Shown here in pieces: positions 57,726 through 64,000 of a stretch of DNA of 64,000 nt. Under the pieces are notes generated by a model. That model worked only from the letters and a program-made list of their open reading frames with translations. It ran no database searches and had not been told where the DNA came from. The translations under genes were made by a program, and so were the position numbers. Each line of letters starts with the position of its first letter. Position 1 is the stretch's first letter. Origin of the DNA: LMUY01 sp965276785 (GTDB lineage: Bacteria > Pseudomonadota > Alphaproteobacteria > Acetobacterales > Acetobacteraceae); NCBI GenBank assembly GCA_965276785.1, contig OZ255629.1, forward strand, positions 1,612,001-1,676,000, written 5' to 3'.

Positions 57726-59077
57726 CAGACGATCTTCTTCACGGCATCGACCACCCACTGCGGCTGCGGCAGGGCCAGCCGTTCGAGGTTGGCGGCGTAG
57801 GGCAACGGCACGTCTAGCCCGCTGACCCGCACCGGCGGCGCGTCCAGCCAGTCGAAGCAGTTCTCCACCACCTGCATGGCGATCTCGGCGCCGATGCCGG
57901 CAAACGCCCAGCCTTCCTCCACGCTCACCACACGGTTGGTCTTCTTCACGCTCTCCACAATGGTGGCCGTGTCGAGCGGGCGCAGCGAGCGCAGGTTGAT
58001 CACCTCGGCGTCGATGCCCTGCTCGGCCAGTGCCTCGGCGGCCTTCATCGCCACGCCCACCATAATTGAGAACGCCACAATGGTGACGTCGCGGCCTGGC
58101 CGCTCGATCTTGGCGCGGCCGAACGGGATGGTGAACTCGTCGTCGGTGGGGCAGTCGAAGGTCTGTCCGTAGAGGATCTCGTTCTCCAACACGACCACCG
58201 GGTTGGGGTCGCGGATGGCGGAGCGGAGCAGGCCCTTGGCGTCCGCGCTGCTCCAGGGCGCCACCACCTTCAAGCCGGGCACGTGGGCGTACCAACTGGC
58301 GAAGCATTGGCTGTGTTGGGCTGCGACCCGGCTGGCGGCGCCATTGGGGCCGCGGAACACGATCGGGCAGCCCATCTGGCCGCCGGACATGTAGAGCGTC
58401 TTGGCGGCCGAGTTGATGATCTGGTCGAGCGCCTGCATGGCGAAGTTGAAGGTCATGTACTCGACGATCGGGCGCAACCCGCTCATCGCGGCACCCACCG
58501 CCATACCGGTGAAGCCATGCTCGGTAATGGGCGTGTCGATGATGCGGCGGGGGCCGAACTCGTCGAGCAGTCCCTGGCTGACCTTGTAGGCGCCCTGATA
58601 CTGCGCAACTTCCTCGCCCATCAGGAACACGCTGGGGTCGCGCCGCAGCTCGAGCGCCATGGCATCGCGCAACGCGTCGCGCACGGTGGTGGGCGCGGAT
58701 GGTCCGGCATCCCGCTCCGGCGCGGCTGCCGCCATGGCCGGAGCGACGTGGGAGGCGGCCTGCTCCGGACGCTTTGGCTCCAGCTTCTGCGGCGCCTCGG
58801 CCGTTGGCGGTGCAGCGGGTGCGTCAGCCGGGCCCGCGCCGTTGCCCAACAGCGCGATCGGGGTGTTCACCGCCACACCCTCGGTACCTTCCTCGATCAG
58901 GATTTGCGACAGCGTGCCCTCGTCGACCGCCTCCACCTCCATTGTGGCCTTGTCGGTCTCGATCTCGGCGATCACGTCGCCGGCGCGCACGTCCTCGCCG
59001 ACCTTTTTTAGCCAGCGGGCGAGCTTGCCCTCGGTCATGGTCGGGCTCAACGCCGGCATCAGCACTTGCGTGGACAC
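57725..59077 (-). CDS. pdhB: Pyruvate dehydrogenase E1 beta with lipoyl domain
   Basis: 450 residues. An N-terminal lipoyl domain (about 1-80, Lys43 in IETDKATMEVEAVDEG) is fused through a Pro/Ala linker to the transketolase-like E1-beta domain (about 125-450: LFDEFGPRRIIDTPITEHGFTGMAVG, and AQHSQCFASWYAHVPGLKVVAPW). This fusion is typical of alphaproteobacterial E1-beta. It forms the E1 heterotetramer with pdhA, which starts just upstream. A second lipoyl domain in the complex changes the swinging-arm stoichiometry, a known feature of this group. Confidence 0.96.
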   Translation of the reverse strand: MSTQVLMPALSPTMTEGKLARWLKKVGEDVRAGDVIAEIETDKATMEVEAVDEGTLSQILIEEGTEGVAVNTPIALLGNGAGPADAPAAPPTAEAPQKLEPKRPEQAASHVAPAMAAAAPERDAGPSAPTTVRDALRDAMALELRRDPSVFLMGEEVAQYQGAYKVSQGLLDEFGPRRIIDTPITEHGFTGMAVGAAMSGLRPIVEYMTFNFAMQALDQIINSAAKTLYMSGGQMGCPIVFRGPNGAASRVAAQHSQCFASWYAHVPGLKVVAPWSSADAKGLLRSAIRDPNPVVVLENEILYGQTFDCPTDDEFTIPFGRAKIERPGRDVTIVAFSIMVGVAMKAAEALAEQGIDAEVINLRSLRPLDTATIVESVKKTNRVVSVEEGWAFAGIGAEIAMQVVENCFDWLDAPPVRVSGLDVPLPYAANLERLALPQPQWVVDAVKKIV

Positions 59078-59081
59078 CGCC

Positions 59082-60104
59082 TCAGGCCTCCACTAGCACG
59101 TCAGTCCAGAGTTCACCCTCGTCGGGCTCGGGGCTGGACTGGGCGAATTCGGCAGCCTCGTTGATGCGCACTTTAATGGCCGCGTCGATCTGCTTCAGCG
59201 CATCCTCCGCTTCGCCCATGCGCAGCAGCATTTGGCGGGCGTGGTCGATGCAGTCCCGCTCCTCGCGCATTTTCTGGATTTCGTCCCGGGTGCGATATTT
59301 CCCAGGGTCGGACATGGAATGGCCACGGTAGCGATAGGTCTGCATTTCCAGCAGATACGGCCCTTTTCCGGCCCGGCAGTGCGCCACCGCCTCTTCGGCT
59401 GCGGCACGCACCGTGACCACGTCCATGCCGTCCACCTGGGCGCTGGCCATGCTCCAGGGTGCGCCGTTCTTGGACAGGTCACGCGAGGCGGTGGCCCGCT
59501 CGATGCTAGTACCCATGCCGTATTTATTGTTTTCGATGACGTAAATGCAGGGCAGCTTCATCAGCGCCGCGAGATTGAAGCTCTCGAACACCTGGCCCTG
59601 GTTGGCGGCGCCGTCGCCGAAATAGGTCACGCAGACGGCATCGTTCTCGCGGTACCAGTTGGAGAACGCCAGCCCGGTGCCGATGCTCACCTGAGCGCCG
59701 ACGATGCCGTGGCCGCCGAAGAACTTTTTCTCCTTGCTGAACATGTGCATCGAGCCGCCCTTGCCCTTGGAATAGCCGCCCGAGCGCCCGGTGAGCTCCG
59801 ACATCACACCGCGCGGGTCCATGCCGGTGGCAAGCATATGGCCGTGGTCGCGATACGAGGTGATCACCTGGTCACCGTCCTTGAGCGTGCTCTGCATGCC
59901 CACCACCACCGCTTCCTGGCCGATATACAGGTGGCAGAACCCGCCGATCAGCCCCATGCCGTAAAGCTGGCCGGCCTTCTCCTCGAAGCGGCGGATTTGC
60001 AGCATGTCGCCATAGGCCTTGCGCAGCATGTCGCGCGAAATGTTGGATTGCGGCTGTTCGATCTGGTTCCCGCTCCGCTTGGTCTTTTCGGCTGCTTGCG
60101 CCAT
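59082..60104 (-). CDS. pdhA: Pyruvate dehydrogenase E1 alpha
   Basis: 340 residues. Thiamine-diphosphate dehydrogenase subunit that decarboxylates pyruvate. TPP motif GDGAANQGQVFESFNLAALM (about 163-182) ending with YVIENN (G-D-G-X~27-N-N). GHGIVGAQVSIGTGLAFSNWY, phosphorylation-loop-like TYRYRGHSMSDPGKYRTRDE. It opens the operon pdhA-pdhB-pdhC; pdhB follows 4 bp later. The 160-bp space upstream to the small membrane gene holds its promoter, but I see no strong motif. Confidence 0.97.
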   Translation of the reverse strand: MAQAAEKTKRSGNQIEQPQSNISRDMLRKAYGDMLQIRRFEEKAGQLYGMGLIGGFCHLYIGQEAVVVGMQSTLKDGDQVITSYRDHGHMLATGMDPRGVMSELTGRSGGYSKGKGGSMHMFSKEKKFFGGHGIVGAQVSIGTGLAFSNWYRENDAVCVTYFGDGAANQGQVFESFNLAALMKLPCIYVIENNKYGMGTSIERATASRDLSKNGAPWSMASAQVDGMDVVTVRAAAEEAVAHCRAGKGPYLLEMQTYRYRGHSMSDPGKYRTRDEIQKMREERDCIDHARQMLLRMGEAEDALKQIDAAIKVRINEAAEFAQSSPEPDEGELWTDVLVEA

Positions 60105-60265
60105 GGACGTGTTCCCTGCCCGCTCTCGCTATGGAGGTAGCCCCGCGGCCTGGCAGCGGCAAGGGTGCGGGCCAGGCTTGAGCCGGGCCTTGCCGCCGGA
60201 TCGGGGCGGCCCAGCCGGCGGGGCGGTTTTTACGGCGGCGAACGGCCATGCTAAGCGGTGCGGTT

Positions 60266-60421
60266 ATGCCTGATGATCCGCCCCCCTCGCGGCTGGTTCC
60301 GCTCCTGGTGCTCGGCGGCCTGGTGGCACTCGGGTTGTTGGCTTGGCTGGTTTTTCCACTGGTGCAAGGCTGGATCGCACACCAGGATTGCGTCGCGGTC
60401 GGCCGCACCAATTGCGGGTAG
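60266..60421 (+). CDS. Small single-pass membrane protein
   Basis: 51 residues from ATG at 60266. Short polar head (PDDPPPSRL), one membrane helix (VPLLVLGGLVALGLLAWLVFPLV) and a conserved-looking tail GWIAHQDCVAVGRTNCG with two Cys, which I recall from similar tiny proteins in related alphaproteobacteria. Divergent from pdhA with 161 bp between. Function unknown. Confidence 0.6.
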   Translation: MPDDPPPSRLVPLLVLGGLVALGLLAWLVFPLVQGWIAHQDCVAVGRTNCG

Positions 60422-60512
60422 TGGTCCGCTGATCTTCATTGGTTCGTAATCAGTTGGGGCTACAATCGTTTCGTGGCCGCGCCGAGGCGGTCATGAACAG
60501 CAAGCACCGACG

Positions 60513-61655
60513 ATGGACAGCGCCGCCCTCAACGCGTTCGAGACTGCGAGGCTTACGCCGAAGCCGTATCATCCCGCCACGTTCCTGGAACGCGGCGTGG
60601 CCCTGCCGCTAACAACGCCGTTGCTGGCTGGGGCACGGACGCGCCCGTCGGAAACCCACCGGCTCGAACTGATTATCCTCAATCCCTCGGGCGGCCGCGG
60701 CGTGTACATCTTGCCCTGGTCGGCGATCGGGGCGTTTTGCCGCCCCACCATGCACGATGCCATGTTCAGCCAGCGCATCGCCGCCCTGCCCCACGTCACG
60801 CCGGCCGTTATCCGCAGGGTGGCGCGCCAGATCGCGATTGAGGGACTAGCCGGGGAGGATGCGGCGGAAGCGGCCCAGGCAGCCGCGGAGTCTGACCGGG
60901 GCGACCTCGTCTTGGCCAATTACGAGTTGTTGATGGTGCTGTACGAACAGCACGCCCAGGAAGCGAAGGCGCCAGGCCTAAGCGGCGGCGGCCCGGATGC
61001 GGAACGGCTGCGGCTGGCGGTCGAGGCGGCGGGAGCCAGGCTGGGCCGCTCGGGCGACTGGGCAGCCAACGCATTGGAGGAGCTTGCCGAAGTCGTGGCC
61101 GGGCTTGGCGTCCGCAAACGTGGTGCCAAGGCGCGCCTCCAGCACCAGGTTGACGCGCTGTCCGGGATAAGGGCGGAGATCCATGACTGGGCGGCGGCGC
61201 GGCAGGACGAGGCGATGACGCAGTCGGCCGCCATGGTGCACACCGTTGCAGGGCTGACGCTGAGCTTGGCCGAAACCACGATGGCAGCCGCGCGGGCGCT
61301 GACGGCGGATATGTCCGAGTTGCTGCGGCGCTGGGCCGGGGAGCCGGACCGCATCCGTGATATTGCCGGCCGCGCCGACTGGCTGCTGGACGGCTGGGAC
61401 CGGGTTTGCGCGATCTGGTGCAGCGCGCAAGACACGCAGAGCCAGGAACTGGCCTTAACAGAAATCGCCGGGCTGATTCCGGTGATGCCCAAGGAGGTAA
61501 CTCAATGGGTCAGCATGGAGGGCGGAGGCAGCCAAATCATCGACCGCGAAGTCACTCGGCACCGCCGCGTGGTGCGGTTCAAGGAGGACTGGCTCACTGG
61601 ACAATCCGTGTTCGATGAGATCGCGCGCAACGAGCGATTGCGGGCGGCATGTTGA
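60513..61655 (+). CDS. Uncharacterised protein, first of an overlapping pair
   Basis: 380 residues. N-terminal domain with a Cys-containing segment SGGRGVYILPWSAIGAFCRP, then helices rich in Ala/Glu (RRVARQIAIEGLAGEDAAEAAQAAAESD). A long predominantly helical middle follows (KRGAKARLQHQVDALSGIRAEIHDW, then MTQSAAMVHTVAGLTLSLAETTMAAARALTADM), and a C-terminal basic segment (REVTRHRRVVRFKEDW). No catalytic motif, signal peptide or clear membrane helix. It overlaps the next gene by 7 bp, so the two are coexpressed. I do not recognise the family; no ribosome-binding site stands out. Confidence 0.65.
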   Translation: MDSAALNAFETARLTPKPYHPATFLERGVALPLTTPLLAGARTRPSETHRLELIILNPSGGRGVYILPWSAIGAFCRPTMHDAMFSQRIAALPHVTPAVIRRVARQIAIEGLAGEDAAEAAQAAAESDRGDLVLANYELLMVLYEQHAQEAKAPGLSGGGPDAERLRLAVEAAGARLGRSGDWAANALEELAEVVAGLGVRKRGAKARLQHQVDALSGIRAEIHDWAAARQDEAMTQSAAMVHTVAGLTLSLAETTMAAARALTADMSELLRRWAGEPDRIRDIAGRADWLLDGWDRVCAIWCSAQDTQSQELALTEIAGLIPVMPKEVTQWVSMEGGGSQIIDREVTRHRRVVRFKEDWLTGQSVFDEIARNERLRAAC

Positions 61656-62962
61656 ACCGCAGCAGAGTGCCGGCAGCAGACCCGCAGGCCAACTCGACGC
61701 CAGGCCAGGCGTCGGTCTCGGGCAGCTCCATCCACCGCCAGCTCGGGGACGCGGACGACGAGAAGATCAACAAGATCATCGCCTACGTCGACCAGTTCGG
61801 GGATGCGGCGGTCAACCGGACGCTGCTTGATCCCCTGCGCGCCCGGCTTGCCGCGCTGCGGCCGTCACGCGCCTTGCGGTTGTCCCGCTTGCTGTTTATC
61901 CCGCTCGACCCGCTGATCGTCAGCCCGGCGGTGTGGCGGCCGGGCAGCCTACGAGTGCCGCGTACCACGCTGGCGCCGCTCACCGCGGCCGTGACGGCGC
62001 GGCTTGGGACTGAGGCAAGCCGGATCGCCGGCATGGTTGGCAAGCTGGACGGCGACGCGGCTGAAACCATCGAGCAGGCTGGGGCACTGCTGTGGCCGCG
62101 CGCCGCCGATATCCTGGCAGACGCTCCGGTGCCTCCCGAGTGGCGCGAGACCGAATTACCCGAAGCACTGTTTGGGCCGCTTGCGAGGCGGGTTGCTGCC
62201 GTTATCCGCCGCGGCTCGCTGCTGCAGGGCCTGGTACGCGATGGCGAGCAAGGCCGCTTTGACGACGACGCCGCCAACGTGGCCGCCATCATGGCCGGCT
62301 TGGTCAACGAGTCGGCGGATGGGGCGGCGATGGTTGCCCAGCTGGTCTTGATTCAGGCACCCCACGCCGTTCTGCACCTGCGCCGATTTGTGTCGGCGAC
62401 CCGGGACAGCGCGGAGAGCATCGCGCTTAATAAGGCGATGAGCCTGGGGGTGGAGCAGACCCTGCAGTTCCTGGAGCGCGAGGCGAACTTCGCGCGCAAG
62501 ATCAACACCGGGTCCATCGGCGACGCGGGGGATACGGTCCGCTCCGTCGCCAAGCTGCTCTACGCGCTGGACAGCGACACGTCGGCGCCAGTGCACCGCG
62601 CCCGCCTCCGCGCGATGCGGGATGGGCTGGATCGAGCCAGCCGGGCTTGCTTTGCCAAGAGCCTCAAGTCGGACATCATCGAGCCGCTGGCCGCCATGAG
62701 GCGGCCGGACGTGGTGGTCGAGCAGCGGCGCCTGGAGGTGAGCGCGCGCGAACTCCGTGCTTTAGAGTCCACGGCGCGGCATTTTGGCGACCCCGCCGGC
62801 TACGACTGCAGTCTGCTGCAAACATCAGAGGCCGTACGCGCCGCCTATGCCGCGGGAACGATCGGGCTGGCGCGCGCCTGCCGGCTGATCGAAATCCTGT
62901 CCGGCCCGGAGTCCGCCATCGAGCTTTATCACAGCGCTGCCCGGGACGGCGGCACAGCGTAA
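61649..62962 (+). CDS. Uncharacterised protein, second of an overlapping pair
   Basis: 437 residues from ATG at 61649. An early conserved-looking block LRPSRALRLSRLLFIPLDPLIVSPAVWRPG (about 72-100) is followed by largely helical sequence. The segments NESADGAAMVAQLVLIQAPHAVLHLRRF and LGVEQTLQFLEREANFARKI, and the C-terminal GTIGLARACRLIEILSGPESAIELYHS, suggest a soluble helical-repeat protein. No nuclease, ATPase or transmembrane signature. Its start lies within the 3' end of the preceding unknown gene. The pair is the best candidate here for an undescribed two-gene unit, but its role is not apparent. Confidence 0.65.
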   Translation: MLNRSRVPAADPQANSTPGQASVSGSSIHRQLGDADDEKINKIIAYVDQFGDAAVNRTLLDPLRARLAALRPSRALRLSRLLFIPLDPLIVSPAVWRPGSLRVPRTTLAPLTAAVTARLGTEASRIAGMVGKLDGDAAETIEQAGALLWPRAADILADAPVPPEWRETELPEALFGPLARRVAAVIRRGSLLQGLVRDGEQGRFDDDAANVAAIMAGLVNESADGAAMVAQLVLIQAPHAVLHLRRFVSATRDSAESIALNKAMSLGVEQTLQFLEREANFARKINTGSIGDAGDTVRSVAKLLYALDSDTSAPVHRARLRAMRDGLDRASRACFAKSLKSDIIEPLAAMRRPDVVVEQRRLEVSARELRALESTARHFGDPAGYDCSLLQTSEAVRAAYAAGTIGLARACRLIEILSGPESAIELYHSAARDGGTA

Positions 62963-62985
62963 AGCGGCGATGCCCTGGAACTCGC

Positions 62986-63050
62986 CGGGGTGGGTTGCTT
63001 GCAGCCCATCAATGGCGGGAAGGGGTTGGGTCGCGCTGCACCCACCCTAC
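62986..63050. repeat. Long-arm palindromic repeat, GTAGGGTGGGT family
   Basis: GGGTGGGTTGC (62987-62997) and GCACCCACCCTAC (63038-63050) with about 40 bp between them, between two convergent genes. Same arms as the copies at 4844 and 50533. Its position past both stops would let it act as a bidirectional end signal. Confidence 0.7.
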
Positions 63051-63063
63051 AAAGCTCTGCGCG

Positions 63064-63756
63064 CTAAATCCGGGTGGTCAAAACCCAAACGATGCAGCCC
63101 GCCAGCGCTAGGATGAGCAAAGCAAGCAGCGGCGAGGCCATGCGCGGCTGGCGTGTGGCGCCGGGCAGGCGCTTGCGCCCGGTGATCATTGGCCACAGCA
63201 GGTTATGCTTCTTGATCAACGCATAAGCCAATATCGCTAGCACATGCAGCCCAATCGCAGCCAGGATCAGGTTGAAATTGAACGCGTGCACCGAGCTGAT
63301 GCGATCGCTCGTTGCCTTGCTGACGAGGTGGCGCAACGGCCCGTCCGCAGTGGCGTCATCATTGCTGAACAGGCCGGTTGTAACCTGAACGGCAAGCAGC
63401 CCAAGCAGCACCAGTATCATCCAGCCGCCGGCCGCATTGTGGCCCACCTCGTTATCGGGCTCGCGCCGGGTGAACTGGGCCAAGTGGCGGAATCCCGCGA
63501 GCGGGCTGCGTAAGAATTGGTGGAAGCGGGAGGTCTCGCTGCCGACGAAGCCCCAAGCCAGGCGGAACAGCAGCAAGGTGAGCAAGGTGTAACCGGAGAG
63601 GAAATGGATATCGAGCCAATCCAATTGGACCGACGTGTAGCTCACTGCGACCAGCACGACGATGGCCCAGTGGAACAGGCGCGTTGGCGCGTCCCACACC
63701 CGCATAGACAGGCGCAACACGCTCTGCCGCGCGCGCCCCTTTCGCACACCACTCAT
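63064..63756 (-). CDS. Cytochrome b561-type membrane protein
   Basis: 230 residues from ATG at 63756 (ATG at 63705 is alternative). Four-helix di-haem b-type: His ligands in TRLFHWAIVVL and IHFLSGYTLLTLLLFRLAWGFVGSE, EVGHNAAGGWMILVLLGLLA and VHAFNFNLILAAIGLHVLAILAY. These sequences match the b561/hydrogenase-type cytochrome b family that shuttles electrons to quinone or a partner c-type protein. The C-terminus has an extra hydrophobic segment (PLLALLILALAGCIVWVL). No partner cytochrome c is seen in the window; the divergent gene at 63903 is cut off. Confidence 0.85.
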   Translation of the reverse strand: MSGVRKGRARQSVLRLSMRVWDAPTRLFHWAIVVLVAVSYTSVQLDWLDIHFLSGYTLLTLLLFRLAWGFVGSETSRFHQFLRSPLAGFRHLAQFTRREPDNEVGHNAAGGWMILVLLGLLAVQVTTGLFSNDDATADGPLRHLVSKATSDRISSVHAFNFNLILAAIGLHVLAILAYALIKKHNLLWPMITGRKRLPGATRQPRMASPLLALLILALAGCIVWVLTTRI

Positions 63757-63902
63757 TTGCTGCCTCAAGCCCGTGACAACCCACTGTGCATGGAGCGGCG
63801 GCGCCAAGCCAGAGCGCGACGGCTCACAAACGGGCGGCACCGTCCCAGGGTGAACGCCGCATTAACATTGCATGAACAAGCCGGGTTCATTACCTATCCA
63901 CC

Positions 63903-64000
63903 ATGGAACGTCCCCTCGCGGCCTCCGCCCGGATCCCGCTGCGTCCGGTTGCCATCGTGGTTGCAGTGGCCGTCTGCCTGGCGGTTGGCTGGGGTGCTTG
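63903..64000 (+). CDS. Start of a gene running off the right edge
   Basis: An ATG at 63903 opens a frame that continues past 64000: MERPLAASARIPLRPV, then a hydrophobic stretch AIVVAVAVCLAVGWGA, a likely signal or membrane anchor. Divergent from the b561-type gene, with 146 bp between the two starts. Identity cannot be given from 32 codons. Confidence 0.55.
   Translation, partial: MERPLAASARIPLRPVAIVVAVAVCLAVGWGA

Overview
The window is a GC-rich, gene-dense bacterial chromosome segment. Several features point to an alphaproteobacterium, probably Rhodospirillales and most likely Acetobacteraceae (inference from gene order and gene architecture, no search was run). These include the mutM / enoyl-CoA hydratase / rpsT / dnaA / dnaN / recF / gyrB neighbourhood with ubiE, coaBC and dut beside it. 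A pyruvate dehydrogenase operon whose E1-beta subunit carries its own lipoyl domain and a CioAB-type bd oxidase fit the same group. No rRNA, tRNA or CRISPR array was seen.

0-18 kb is the replication and housekeeping block. On the minus strand lie rpsT, dnaA, dnaN, recF and gyrB, but dnaN and recF are pulled apart by about 5 kb. That gap holds a GNAT gene, an EmrAB-type efflux operon with a MarR regulator, a VapBC toxin-antitoxin pair and a hypothetical gene containing a palindromic repeat. mutM faces ubiE, coaBC and dut on the plus strand; ubiB, often found between ubiE and coaBC, is not there.

18-33 kb holds an anion-type ABC transporter (duplicated permease plus ATPase with a C-terminal extension, no binding protein), a 360-bp gene-free stretch with one perfect DnaA box, and a DUF2125 gene. 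Next come cioA, cioB and a 42-residue DUF2474/CydX-like small ORF, then a YcgN-family gene. A minus-strand glycan operon follows (polytopic membrane protein, MBOAT acyltransferase, AlgX/AlgJ-like protein, methyltransferase), and then uvrB.

33-45 kb holds catabolic genes (aldehyde dehydrogenase, flavin monooxygenase; then acyl-CoA ligase, fumarylacetoacetate-hydrolase-family enzyme). They are split by a compact three-gene exopolysaccharide operon (glycosyltransferase, Wzz/tyrosine-kinase fusion, Wzy-like polymerase) that looks less GC-rich.

45-51 kb is a zinc-type uptake locus: a TonB-dependent receptor gene broken by several lesions, divergent from znuA-znuC-znuB-zur-tonB. Two matching palindromes lie between the divergent genes and are candidate operators. 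51-54.7 kb contains a racemase-family gene, three tiny ORFs of unknown function, a LysE exporter and an MFS transporter. 54.8-60.1 kb is the pdhA-pdhB-pdhC-lpd operon, with a palindromic repeat block before lpd. 60.2-64 kb holds a small membrane protein, an overlapping pair of uncharacterised proteins, a cytochrome b561-type gene and the start of one more gene.

Two palindromic repeat families recur: one centred on TGGCCGGA/TCCGGCCA (17.3 and 56.2 kb) and one with GTAGGGTGGGT arms (4.8, 50.5 and 63.0 kb).
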